From Flavobacterium gelatinilyticum (lineage in GTDB: Bacteria > Bacteroidota > Bacteroidia > Flavobacteriales > Flavobacteriaceae), in assembly GCF_027111295.1 (NCBI RefSeq), contig NZ_CP114287.1, positions 4,154,001 through 4,218,000 on the forward strand: a stretch of DNA of 64,000 nucleotides. The letters run 5' to 3'. A program made the translations under genes and the position numbers. The notes under the pieces are model-generated. The model worked only from the letters and a program-made list of their open reading frames with translations, had not been told where the DNA came from and did no database searches. Positions 47,060 through 56,228 of the stretch are shown piece by piece (positions within the stretch are counted from its first letter, which is position 1; the number at the start of each line of letters is the position of its first letter).

Positions 47060-48493
47060 ATGTTTTTTAACTCAGTAGCATTTGCTATCTTTTTGCCAAT
47101 CGTTTTTTTCTTGTATTGGTTTGTTTTTAATAAAAACAAAAGCACTCAAAATACCCTATTAATTATTGCCAGTTACTATTTCTATTCCTGTTGGGATTGG
47201 AGATTTTTATTTCTATTGGTTTTCTCAACTTTTTTAGATTATTATACAGGGATTCAAATAGAAAAAGGAAAATCAGAGAGAAGCAGGAAATTCTGGTTTT
47301 GGTTAAGTATTTTGGTAAATCTGGGGTTCTTAGGAGTATTTAAATATTATAATTTCTTTGCGTCTTCATTTGCAGAATTATTAAATTCAGTTGGCGTAAA
47401 AGCAAGCCCGATTTTACTGAATGTAATTTTACCTGTCGGAATTTCATTCTACACTTTCCACGGACTTTCTTATGTCATTGATATTTATTTTAAAAGAATA
47501 AAAGCCGAATACAATTTTGTAGATTATTCTTTATTTGTGAGTTACTTTCCACTTTTAGTTGCCGGACCAATTGAAAGAGCAACACATTTATTGCCGGAAA
47601 TAAAAGTAAAACGTACATTTGATTTAGAAAATGCAAAACAAGGCGTTTATCAAATTATTTGGGGGTTAGTAAAAAAGGTAATTATTGCCGATACTTGCGC
47701 ACCTTATGCCAATGCAGTTTTTGATAATTATGCTTCGATGAATTCCTTCTCGCTTATTTTGGGAGCAATATATTTTGCTTTTCAAATTTATGGGGACTTC
47801 TCCGGATATTCAGATATAGCACTTGGAGTTTCAAAACTATTTGGTTTAGATTTACTTCGAAACTTTAATTATCCTTATTTCTCAAGAGATATAGCTGAGT
47901 TTTGGCGTCGCTGGCATATTTCGCTTTCATCTTGGTTTCGGGATTATTTATATATTCCGTTAGGCGGAAGTAAAGGGGGGCTTTGGATGAAAATTAGAAA
48001 TACATTTATCATTTTTGTCGTGAGCGGATTCTGGCACGGTGCAAACTGGACATATGTAGTATGGGGGTTCATAAATGCTGTTTATTTCCTGCCATTACTT
48101 CTTTCAAAAAGCAATCGAAACAACATGGATACGATTGAATTAAAATTCAATTTTGATTCTGTAAAAGTGTTTCTTAGTATACTTTATACATTTGCGTTAA
48201 CCTGCATTGCGTGGGTGTTTTTTAGAGCTAAAACAATTACAGATGCTGTTTTGTATTTAAAGCGAATTATTACCAGCAAAGATTTCAGTTTTCAGTATTT
48301 AGACAACGAACGTTACAACTATGAGCTTTTATTGATGATTGCATTATTTGTGTTAATTGAATGGAATAATCGAACTAAAGTCGAACCTCTTTCTGGAAAA
48401 TGGAGTACATTAAAAGTAGCTTTAGCAATTTTAGCGATAATGGCTTTCGGAACTTTTTCAGATTATAAAGAATTTATATATTTCCAGTTCTAA
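47060..48493 (+). CDS. MBOAT-family membrane O-acyltransferase (AlgI/DltB-like)
   Basis: Polytopic acyltransferase of 477 residues that likely moves an acyl group, usually acetyl, across the inner membrane to a periplasmic partner. Family marks are SYYFYSCWDWRF, FYTFHGLSYVIDIYFKR, VAGPIERATHLLPE, FAFQIYGDFSGYSDIALG, FWRRWHISLSSWFRDYLYIPLGG and the catalytic His in FWHGANWTYVVWG. It overlaps by one base with a membrane-anchored SGNH-like gene, the typical partner. It comes 28 bases after neuC. Confidence 0.93.
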   Translation: MFFNSVAFAIFLPIVFFLYWFVFNKNKSTQNTLLIIASYYFYSCWDWRFLFLLVFSTFLDYYTGIQIEKGKSERSRKFWFWLSILVNLGFLGVFKYYNFFASSFAELLNSVGVKASPILLNVILPVGISFYTFHGLSYVIDIYFKRIKAEYNFVDYSLFVSYFPLLVAGPIERATHLLPEIKVKRTFDLENAKQGVYQIIWGLVKKVIIADTCAPYANAVFDNYASMNSFSLILGAIYFAFQIYGDFSGYSDIALGVSKLFGLDLLRNFNYPYFSRDIAEFWRRWHISLSSWFRDYLYIPLGGSKGGLWMKIRNTFIIFVVSGFWHGANWTYVVWGFINAVYFLPLLLSKSNRNNMDTIELKFNFDSVKVFLSILYTFALTCIAWVFFRAKTITDAVLYLKRIITSKDFSFQYLDNERYNYELLLMIALFVLIEWNNRTKVEPLSGKWSTLKVALAILAIMAFGTFSDYKEFIYFQF

Positions 48494-49374
48494 TGAAGAA
48501 GTTTTTAATTTATATCGCTAAAATTATTGTCGTAACTATTTTAATAGCATTTCTATTAGACGGCTTGTATACTTATGTTTTCATTCAGTCTAATAATAGA
48601 GGAAAAATTGAAAAAGTTTTTAATTCAAAAGCCCAAAAATACGATGTAGTTTTTTTAGGATCCTCAAGAGCAAATAATCATTTTGTGGCACAAATGTTTG
48701 AAGACAAAGGATTAAAAGCATTCAATTACGGAATGAGCGGCGGACATTTATTTGAGGCATCATTGATGCTGAAATTAATGATCGAAAGAAAATACGAAAT
48801 CAAAAATGTCATTCTCGAAGCCGATTTGAATTTATCAAATGAACATCAGGCCGAAGGGATTTCCGCAAGATTTCTGCCTTACATACATAATTCAGAAGTT
48901 ATTAAAGATCATTTTTCAAAAGAAGCAGATTTTAATGAATTATATTATATTCCGTTTTACAGGTATATAAAATATGATTCAAAAATTGGTTTTAGGGAAA
49001 CTTTTTTTATCTCAATCAATAAAAAAACAAATGCTTTAGATAATTTGGGCTACTATCCTTTGGTAAAACATAAAAATGGCAATATGAAAAATAATATTGT
49101 CAATCTAAATCCATTAAAGCACAATAAGTATTACGAAGAGATTAAAAATCTTTGCAAAGCACATAATATCAATTTTATTGCTGTCATGACACCTATGTGT
49201 GAAAATACTAAAGGGATGAATTATTTTGAAAAAGTCAAAAAAGTTTATCCTGAAATTCATAATTACGAAAATGTAGTAATTGAGGACAAATATTTTTCTT
49301 CTTGCGGACATATGAATGATGCTGGGGCAAAAATATTTACAGAAAGGATTTTAAAAGATTTTTTTAAAAAGTAA
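48493..49374 (+). CDS. Membrane-anchored SGNH-like protein, putative O-acyltransferase partner
   Basis: A 293-residue protein with one N-terminal membrane helix (about 5-28) and a periplasmic domain. Residues 53-59 (VFLGSSR) resemble SGNH block I with the nucleophile Ser, and the late GHMNDAGAKIFTERI resembles the last block that holds the Asp/His pair. DltD, AlgX and similar proteins use this fold to place acetyl groups delivered by an MBOAT protein. One-base overlap (TAATG) with the MBOAT gene suggests the pair works together. The fold is inferred from motifs only. Confidence 0.7.
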   Translation: MKKFLIYIAKIIVVTILIAFLLDGLYTYVFIQSNNRGKIEKVFNSKAQKYDVVFLGSSRANNHFVAQMFEDKGLKAFNYGMSGGHLFEASLMLKLMIERKYEIKNVILEADLNLSNEHQAEGISARFLPYIHNSEVIKDHFSKEADFNELYYIPFYRYIKYDSKIGFRETFFISINKKTNALDNLGYYPLVKHKNGNMKNNIVNLNPLKHNKYYEEIKNLCKAHNINFIAVMTPMCENTKGMNYFEKVKKVYPEIHNYENVVIEDKYFSSCGHMNDAGAKIFTERILKDFFKK

Positions 49375-49381
49375 TTTTTCA

Positions 49382-50767
49382 ATGGAGAAAAATAAAATAC
49401 TATTGTTGTTTCCAGATGGTGTAGGAATTAGAAATTATCTTTATTCTAATGTTTTCCATAACTTAAAAGAAGATATTATTCTATTTCATAATTTTGATCC
49501 TGAAACTATAACTGCCATTAAAGAAAATACTTCAATTAATGCAGAAATTTTAATTCCAGTTTATAGAGAGTCTATTAAAGAAAAGTTTTTAAGAGAATTA
49601 ATTTGTCTTTCGCGATTATATTACAATAACTCTCAAGTTAATAATCCAACTTTATTAACCAATTGGAATTGGAAGCAGCAAGGATTTTCAAAAAAGCTAT
49701 TCTATAGATTGATTGAGTTATCATCCATTTTTTTTAAAAAATATTCAAGTATTTTAAAACTTGAAAAAATGTATCAAAAGGCTATTCGCCAAAATTCATT
49801 TTACAAGGAAGTAAAAAATATTTTGAAGGATTCACAAGCTAAACATGTTTTTTGTGCCCATCAAAGAGCATTAAATGCATCTCCTGTTTTTGCTGCCGCC
49901 ACTGATTTAGGAATTGAGACGAGTACCGTAATTTATTCATGGGATAATTTACCCAAAGCTCGTTTAGCATTGCGTGCAGATAAATATTTAGTTTGGTCTG
50001 ATTATATGAAAAATGAATTGAAACAATTTTACCCTGAAATTCCGTTAGAAAATATTCATGTCACGGGAACTCCTCAATTTGAGTTTTACAATGATCCGGA
50101 AAATATAATTGAAAAAGAAGTTTTTTACACAAAATACAATCTGGATTTAAATAAAAAAATTATTTGTTTCTCTGGTGATGATACCAAAACTTCTCCAGAT
50201 GATCCGGATTATTTAAAAGATATAGCCGAAGAAATTATTAAAGCAAATCTGCAAAACGAATATCAAATTTTATTAAGAAGATGTCCGGTTGATTTTTCAG
50301 GAAGATTTAATGCAGTTGTAGAACAGTATAAAGATTTGATTAAAGAAGCACCGCCTCTGTGGTATTTCAGTAAATCGAAAGAATGGAATATGGTCTATCC
50401 AACTTTTGAAGATGTAAAATTATTAGTCAGCACTGCTTTTTATTCAGATATAGTCGTAAATGTTGGCTCTACAATGGCATTTGATTTCGGAGAGTTTAAT
50501 AAGCCATGTGTTTTTATTAATTATGATCAAAAAAAACAAAATGATAAAAACTGGTCTGTAAAAACTATTTATAAATATCACCATTTTAGAAGTATGCCAA
50601 GTCAGGATGCTGTTATTTGGCTAAATAATAAAGAAGAAATTATAGATAAAATCATTTATAAAAAGGATTGGAATTCAATCGATAGCTTAAAGAAATGGTA
50701 TAATATTGTTGCTGGAGAGGAAAAAAACATCGATTCAGTCAATATTTCTAATACTATAATTATTTAA
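49382..50767 (+). CDS. Putative GT-B glycosyltransferase, unassigned family
   Basis: A 461-residue protein I cannot place firmly. The C-terminal half reads like a GT-B donor domain: NIHVTGTPQFEFYND, KKIICFSGDDTKTSPDDPDYLKDIAEEI, QILLRRCPVDFSGRF and DIVVNVGSTMAFDFGEFNKPCVFINYD, comparable with CDP-glycerol-transferase-like and polysialyltransferase-like proteins. The region SYSWDNLPKARL-ADKYLVWSDYMK before it is seen in capsular glycosyltransferases of this type. Coming after neuABC and the acylation pair, it is a candidate sialyltransferase, but this is inference. Confidence 0.6.
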   Translation: MEKNKILLLFPDGVGIRNYLYSNVFHNLKEDIILFHNFDPETITAIKENTSINAEILIPVYRESIKEKFLRELICLSRLYYNNSQVNNPTLLTNWNWKQQGFSKKLFYRLIELSSIFFKKYSSILKLEKMYQKAIRQNSFYKEVKNILKDSQAKHVFCAHQRALNASPVFAAATDLGIETSTVIYSWDNLPKARLALRADKYLVWSDYMKNELKQFYPEIPLENIHVTGTPQFEFYNDPENIIEKEVFYTKYNLDLNKKIICFSGDDTKTSPDDPDYLKDIAEEIIKANLQNEYQILLRRCPVDFSGRFNAVVEQYKDLIKEAPPLWYFSKSKEWNMVYPTFEDVKLLVSTAFYSDIVVNVGSTMAFDFGEFNKPCVFINYDQKKQNDKNWSVKTIYKYHHFRSMPSQDAVIWLNNKEEIIDKIIYKKDWNSIDSLKKWYNIVAGEEKNIDSVNISNTIII

Positions 50768-50779
50768 AAACACAAGCCA

Positions 50780-51424
50780 ATGATTTTTAGAAAACTATTA
50801 TGGCGTCTTTTAGGAATTAATTACTATAAGTATTTAAAAGGCAAAAATGCGGTTTATTTAAAAGATGCAAAGTGGCCGGTTATAGGCAATAAAACTTATG
50901 ATAATGGAGCCTTTGTCTGGAAATGGTATGATAACTCAAACATTACTATTGGAAAATATTGTTCAATTGCAAATGATGTAAACTTTATTTGTGATTCAGG
51001 TTTTCATACAGAAAGCGAGATTACATCATTTCCTCTATTCCATGAAGTTTTAGAAAAAGATGATGAAGTTATAATTAACAATATTTCCTATACTGTTAAG
51101 GATCTAAAAGAGAAATTAAAACCAAAAAAAGCAAATATAGTTATAGGTAACGATGTCTGGATTGGTATGAATGTCACAGTTTTGCCTAGAGTTAAAATAG
51201 GAAACGGAGTTACTATTCTGGCTGGTGCGGTTGTTTCTGACGATATTCCGGATTATGCTATTGCAGGCGGGGTTCCGGCGAAAGTAATTAAATTCAAACA
51301 CAATCAGGAAGATATTGATGATTTAAATAAAATTAGCTGGTGGGATTGGTCTGATGAAAAAGTAAAATTAAATGTAAATGACTTCTATGTCTCAATAGAT
51401 GAATTTATTAAAAAACATTCCTAA
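50780..51424 (+). CDS. CatB/Vat-type hexapeptide O-acetyltransferase
   Basis: Left-handed beta-helix acetyltransferase of 214 residues. [30 protein letters not shown] places the substrate-side His in a Vat/CatB-like frame, and repeats [50 protein letters not shown] show the hexapeptide pattern. Probably transfers acetyl from acetyl-CoA to a cytoplasmic sugar. It is not PglD-like. It overlaps the following GT4 by one base. Confidence 0.85.
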   Translation: MIFRKLLWRLLGINYYKYLKGKNAVYLKDAKWPVIGNKTYDNGAFVWKWYDNSNITIGKYCSIANDVNFICDSGFHTESEITSFPLFHEVLEKDDEVIINNISYTVKDLKEKLKPKKANIVIGNDVWIGMNVTVLPRVKIGNGVTILAGAVVSDDIPDYAIAGGVPAKVIKFKHNQEDIDDLNKISWWDWSDEKVKLNVNDFYVSIDEFIKKHS

Positions 51425-52578
51425 TGCATATCTGTTTCTTAACAAACGAGTTTCCAAAAGAAGGATTTCCACACGGAGGAATTGGCAGTTTTGTTAAAAC
51501 GCTGGCAATTACGCTGGTTAAAAACAATATTAAAGTATCTGTTGTCGGAATTAATTATACTTCAAAAACTGAAAATGAGATAGTAGACGGAATAAATATT
51601 TACAGATTAAAAAAAAGTTCAGTAAAAGGACTTTCATGGTATTTTAATTCAAAAGCAGTTAATAAAAAAATTAGCCAGATTCATAAAGAAAATCCCATTC
51701 ACATTATTGAATCTTCCGAACTTGGTCTTGCTTTTATTTCTAAAATAAAAGACATTAAATATATTATACGTTTACACGGAGGGCATCATTTTTTTGCTGA
51801 AAGCGAGAATAGAAAAATCAATAAATGGAAGGGATTTCAGGAAAAAAGATCTTTTAGTAAAGCAGATGCCTTTATCGCAGTTTCTCAATATGTAAAAAAA
51901 CATACCGAAAAATATTTAAGTTACAATAATAAGCCAGTAGCCTATATCAGTAATCCTATCGATACAGATTTTTTTAAACCAATAGTTAAGAATGAATCTG
52001 ATAATAAGATTGTTTTTGCAGGAACAGTCTGCGAAAAAAAAGGAATACGACAATTAATTCAGGCTTTTCCATTGGTTAAAAAAGAGATTCCCAATGCTGT
52101 TTTGGAGATTTACGGGCGCGACTGGTTTTTTGCTGACGGAACATCGTATATAAAGATGCTGACGGAAAAAGAATTATCAAAAATAGGGAACGTAGCAGAA
52201 GATATTTATTTTAAAGGAGCAATTTCATTTAATGAAATCCCAAATGCATATGCTCAAGCCACAGTATGTGTCTTTCCGTCACATATGGAAACCCAAGGTT
52301 TAGTTGCGCCAGAAGCCATGTCTATGGAAAAGGCAGTTGTTTTTACAAAACTTGGACCAGGACCAGAAGCCGTAGAAGATTATAAAACAGGATTATTATG
52401 TGATCCTTATAATCCGGAAGATATTGCTGAAAAGATTATTTGGTTTTTTTCGAACAAAGAAAAAAAAGAAATAATAGAAAAATCGGCAAGAAAATTTGTT
52501 GTTCAAAAATATGGATTGAACACCATAATAGATCAAAATATTGTTTTTTATAAATCATTAATTAAATCTGAAGACTAA
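51424..52578 (+). CDS. GT4-family glycosyltransferase
   Basis: GT-B enzyme of 384 residues. ICFLTNEFPKEGFPHGGIGSFVKTLA is the N-terminal glycine-rich start, RLHGGHHFF a mid-domain His segment, SNPIDTDFF and KIVFAGTVCEKKGIRQLIQAFP start the donor domain, and METQGLVAPEAMSMEKAVV carries a complete E-x7-E. GPGPEAVED follows. Similar proteins occur in capsule loci of many Bacteroidetes. Donor unknown. Confidence 0.9.
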   Translation: MHICFLTNEFPKEGFPHGGIGSFVKTLAITLVKNNIKVSVVGINYTSKTENEIVDGINIYRLKKSSVKGLSWYFNSKAVNKKISQIHKENPIHIIESSELGLAFISKIKDIKYIIRLHGGHHFFAESENRKINKWKGFQEKRSFSKADAFIAVSQYVKKHTEKYLSYNNKPVAYISNPIDTDFFKPIVKNESDNKIVFAGTVCEKKGIRQLIQAFPLVKKEIPNAVLEIYGRDWFFADGTSYIKMLTEKELSKIGNVAEDIYFKGAISFNEIPNAYAQATVCVFPSHMETQGLVAPEAMSMEKAVVFTKLGPGPEAVEDYKTGLLCDPYNPEDIAEKIIWFFSNKEKKEIIEKSARKFVVQKYGLNTIIDQNIVFYKSLIKSED

Positions 52579-52590
52579 AAAATCAAAAGG

Positions 52591-53145
52591 ATGAATTTGT
52601 TTCAACTCATGCGATCAGATTACAGGAAATATAAAAAATATGGAGGAAGTTTCTTCGGGATTATATTTCTAACTCAGGGATTTTGGGCTGTTTTTCAATA
52701 TAGAATAGCGCATTTTATTTATTCGAAAATAAAATGGCAGCCGTTTAGATTTTTAGGATTATTTATACTGCTTATCTATCAAAAAAATATTGAAATTCTA
52801 ACAGGAATATCAATTTCGGCAGCTTCAAAAATTGGACATTCATTTTATATTGGACATTTTGGAGGTATTATTATTAATGCGAATGCAGTTGTGGGCAATA
52901 ATTGTAATATTTCTCAGGGAGTTACAATAGGAGTTTCTGGTCGTGGTAAAAGCAGGGGAGTTCCCGTAATTGGAAACGAAGTATATATTGGAGCAAATGC
53001 AGTTGTGTCAGGAAATATTAGTATAGGAAATGGAGTTTTAATAGGGGCGTGTTCAATGGTAAATACTTCTGTTGCGGATAATTTGGTAGTTTCAGGAGTT
53101 CCCGCAGTTGTAATATCGCAAAACGGATCTAAAGGCTATATTTAA
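52591..53145 (+). CDS. Serine acetyltransferase-like hexapeptide transferase
   Basis: A 184-residue CysE/WbbJ-like protein. The N-terminal part is short and hydrophobic, not the long alpha domain of CysE, so it is more likely a polysaccharide O-acetyltransferase. The beta-helix contains IGHSFYIGHFGGIIINANAVVG, ISQGVTIGV, RGVPVIGNEVYIGANAVVSG and SMVNTSVADNLVVSGVPAV with the active-site His in YIGHFGG. It overlaps the following GT4 by one base, suggesting joint expression. Confidence 0.85.
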   Translation: MNLFQLMRSDYRKYKKYGGSFFGIIFLTQGFWAVFQYRIAHFIYSKIKWQPFRFLGLFILLIYQKNIEILTGISISAASKIGHSFYIGHFGGIIINANAVVGNNCNISQGVTIGVSGRGKSRGVPVIGNEVYIGANAVVSGNISIGNGVLIGACSMVNTSVADNLVVSGVPAVVISQNGSKGYI

Positions 53146-54263
53146 TGAAGTTACTAATTGTTTCATCGGCGCCATTTATATTTAAAGATAACAAATGTTA
53201 TGCTTACAGTCCTTATGTAAAAGAATTAGTAATTTGGGAAAAATATGCTGATGAGATTATTTTTTGCTGTCCAACTTGGAAAAATGAGAATGGATTATTA
53301 ATCGATGAAATTCCGTTTAAATTCAGCAAACATTATAAATTAATTGATTTTAATTTAAATAGTTTTAGTAATATTATTAAAAGTATTTTTTCTTCTATAC
53401 TAAACACGCTGATTATTTTTAAGGCAATGTATCATGCAGATCACATTCATTTGAGATGTCCTGGAAATATTGGTTTATTAGGAAGTTTTGTTCAGGTTTT
53501 TTTTCCAAATAAAATAAAATCTGCTAAATATGCAGGAAATTGGGATTCTAAAAGTAAGCAGCCATGGACATATAAACTACAGAGGAAAATCTTAAGCAAT
53601 ACATTTTTTACCAAAAATATTAAAGTCTTGGTTTATGGAGATTGGGAAAATCAGTCTAAAAATATAAAACCTTTTTTTACGGCAACTTATTCAGAATCTG
53701 AAAAAGAAATTGTAGAGAAAAGTAATATCGATTTGAGAACAGAATTTATTTTCGTTGGAAGTTTAGTTGAAGGCAAAAATCCTTTATATGCCATAAAACT
53801 AGTTCAAAAGCTAATTGAAAATGGAAAAAATGCAGTTTTAAATCTTTATGGAAATGGCATCGAGAAAGCTTCCTTAGAAAAATACATTAGAGAAAATGAA
53901 CTTGACAATTTTGTTTTTCTGCAAGGAAATCAAAATTATGAAACGTTGAAAAACGCCTATAAAAAAAGTCATTTTGCCATTTTACCCTCCAAAAGCGAAG
54001 GATGGCCAAAAGCAATTGCCGAAGGAATGTTTTGGGGTTGTGTACCTATTGCTACAAAAGTTTCATGTATTCCTTTCATGTTAGATTTTGGCGCCCGAGG
54101 TATTTTATTAGAAATGAATATAGAAAAAGATATTTCCCGACTACTAAAAATTTTAGAACATAAAAGTATCTTTGATATTAAAAGTATGCTGTCGGCACAA
54201 TGGTCACAAAAATATACAACTGATTTATTTGAATCAGAAATAGAAAAAATATTAAAACATTGA
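53145..54263 (+). CDS. GT4-like glycosyltransferase
   Basis: GT-B enzyme of 372 residues. The N-terminus (LLIVSSAPFIFKDNKCYAYSPYVKEL) is unusual, but the donor half has FIFVGSLVEGKNPLYAIKLVQKLI, FLQGNQNYETLKNAYKKSHFAILPS and a full E-x7-E in KSEGWPKAIAEGMFWGCVPI. A YAGNWDSKSKQPWTYKLQR segment in the middle is typical of a Bacteroidetes capsule group. It overlaps the next gene by 4 bases. Confidence 0.86.
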   Translation: MKLLIVSSAPFIFKDNKCYAYSPYVKELVIWEKYADEIIFCCPTWKNENGLLIDEIPFKFSKHYKLIDFNLNSFSNIIKSIFSSILNTLIIFKAMYHADHIHLRCPGNIGLLGSFVQVFFPNKIKSAKYAGNWDSKSKQPWTYKLQRKILSNTFFTKNIKVLVYGDWENQSKNIKPFFTATYSESEKEIVEKSNIDLRTEFIFVGSLVEGKNPLYAIKLVQKLIENGKNAVLNLYGNGIEKASLEKYIRENELDNFVFLQGNQNYETLKNAYKKSHFAILPSKSEGWPKAIAEGMFWGCVPIATKVSCIPFMLDFGARGILLEMNIEKDISRLLKILEHKSIFDIKSMLSAQWSQKYTTDLFESEIEKILKH

Positions 54264-55123
54264 AACATACAGTAAAAACAAAAATATTTAAAGTAATTGC
54301 TTTATTTCCGGATCGGTTAGGATATTTTTTATACCACTTTTTACAAAGTATAGGAAGTAAAGTAACCCTTGAGAATAAAATTCAATCTACAAACAATACT
54401 TTTGAAACCGTTAAAAGAATTTTATTAAAAAATGATATTACCCTTCAGGATTCGAAAATTGCAGAATTAGGATCAGGCTGGGTTCCTGTATTTCCTTACC
54501 AGTTAATTTTTGAAGGACATGCAAAATGTGTTGATACATATGATATAAATGAGCATTATAACGAAAAAGAAATTTTGAAACTCAATGAATATTTTAGTAA
54601 ACAATACGATTTTACAACCAATGAGAAGAAGAAATATTCTTTAGTAAAAGGAGTTAATTACTTTCCTAAAACAGATATATGTAACGGCTGTCTAAAAGAT
54701 GTAAATTTAGTATTATCCAGATTTGTTTTGGAACATGTTCCTCCAAATGAAATTATTAAAATTCATGATTTTCTTTATTCCAATTTAGAATCCGGAAGTC
54801 ATATTTTGCATTTAATTTCGCCAAGCGACCATCGCGCATATAGTGATTCATCTCTTTCATTGCAGGATTTTTTAAAATATAGTGAAGAAGAATGGAATAA
54901 TATTCAAACCAAATTTGATTATCATAATAGGCTGCGACTTCCTCAATATTTGGAAATTTTTAAAGATAAATTTGAAATACTTTTTTTTGAGCATGACAAA
55001 ATAAATGTAGAATCAAAGAGCTTTAAAAAATTTAAAGAATTAAAGATTCACGAGGATTTCCAAAAATATAGCGACCAGGAATTAATGGCAGGCAGTATCA
55101 ATATTTTGTTGAAGAAGAAATAA
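54260..55123 (+). CDS. Class I SAM-dependent methyltransferase-like protein
   Basis: A 287-residue protein. KIAELGSGWVPVFPYQL matches the SAM-binding glycine loop (motif I), an acidic CVDTYDINEHY follows as motif II, and VNLVLSRFVLEHVPPNEIIKIHDFL resembles motif IV of type-11 methyltransferases, with a later LPQYLEIFKDKFEILFFEHDK. It starts with TTG at 54260 in an overlap with the GT4 upstream. It could methylate a sugar, possibly the non-reducing end recognised by Wzt, but the target is not known. Confidence 0.75.
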   Translation: MKHTVKTKIFKVIALFPDRLGYFLYHFLQSIGSKVTLENKIQSTNNTFETVKRILLKNDITLQDSKIAELGSGWVPVFPYQLIFEGHAKCVDTYDINEHYNEKEILKLNEYFSKQYDFTTNEKKKYSLVKGVNYFPKTDICNGCLKDVNLVLSRFVLEHVPPNEIIKIHDFLYSNLESGSHILHLISPSDHRAYSDSSLSLQDFLKYSEEEWNNIQTKFDYHNRLRLPQYLEIFKDKFEILFFEHDKINVESKSFKKFKELKIHEDFQKYSDQELMAGSINILLKKK

Positions 55124-56212
55124 ATGAGGATCATTCAAATTATAGATTCACTAGAAGCAGGCGGTGCAGAAAAAATGGCGGTCAATTATGCCAATGCTCT
55201 ATCTAAGAAAATAGCATTTTCGGGTTTGGTTACGACCAGAAAAGAAGGTTTGCTTTTAAATCAAATTAATAAAAATGTAGATTATTTATTTTTAAATAAA
55301 AAAAGACAAATTGATTTTAAATCAATATTGCAGTTAAGGAATCTTATAAAAAGAAATAAAATAGAGTTTATTCATGCTCACAGTTCTTCCTTTTTTATTG
55401 CTGTTTTAGTTAAATTGACTTTTTTTAAAATTAAAATAATATGGCATGACCATTATGGAATTTCACAGGATTTAAAATCCAGAAAAAATTTAAGTTTAAA
55501 ATTGGCCTCTTTTTTTTTTAGTGGAATTATTTCTGTCAATTCGGCATTAAAAGATTGGGCTCAGGATTACTTATGGTGTAAAAAGATTATTTACCTGCCA
55601 AATTTTATTGAAAATAATATTAATTTAAATGCTGAAATTTCTTTAAAAGGATTAGACGGGAAAAGAATTATTTGCGTAGCAAACCTAAGACCTCAAAAGA
55701 ATCATGAACTTCTAATTAACACTGCAAATATCATAAAAGATAAATTTCCTGATTGGACTTTTCACTTAATAGGCAAAGATTTTGAAGATACCTATTCGGA
55801 TAGTTTGAAGAGAAAAGTTGTAGATTTACAACTTACAAAAAACATTTTTTTTTACGGAACAATTAATAATATAACTTCTGTTTTAAAACAGTCAGATATT
55901 GCAGTTTTAACATCACTCTCAGAAGGACTTCCTTTAGCTTTGCTTGAATATGGAATAAATGAAATGCCGGTTGTGGTAACTAATGTAGGTGAAATTCCAA
56001 AAATAATTACTTCAGAAAAAATGGGATTAATCATTCCATCAAATGATTTAGATGAATTTGTGAAAGCTATTCAAAAATTAATTGAAAACAGAATTTACAG
56101 AACAGAAATAGGTTTGGAGTTAAATAAAATTATAAAATTAAATTACAGCGAAGAATCAGTTACAGAAAAATATATTTCATGGGTTGATTCTTTGATTAAT
56201 TTTGTGCTTTAA
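55124..56212 (+). CDS. GT4-family glycosyltransferase
   Basis: GT-B enzyme of 362 residues. IIQIIDSLEAGGAEKMAVNYANALS at the N-terminus is the classic GT4 opening, followed by IHAHSSSFFIAVL, WHDHYGIS, RIICVANLRPQKNHELLINTA and SLSEGLPLALLEYGINEMPVVVTNVGEIP with a complete E-x7-E. It abuts the methyltransferase. Donor unknown. Confidence 0.92.
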   Translation: MRIIQIIDSLEAGGAEKMAVNYANALSKKIAFSGLVTTRKEGLLLNQINKNVDYLFLNKKRQIDFKSILQLRNLIKRNKIEFIHAHSSSFFIAVLVKLTFFKIKIIWHDHYGISQDLKSRKNLSLKLASFFFSGIISVNSALKDWAQDYLWCKKIIYLPNFIENNINLNAEISLKGLDGKRIICVANLRPQKNHELLINTANIIKDKFPDWTFHLIGKDFEDTYSDSLKRKVVDLQLTKNIFFYGTINNITSVLKQSDIAVLTSLSEGLPLALLEYGINEMPVVVTNVGEIPKIITSEKMGLIIPSNDLDEFVKAIQKLIENRIYRTEIGLELNKIIKLNYSEESVTEKYISWVDSLINFVL

Positions 56213-56228
56213 AAGTTTTAAAGATTTA

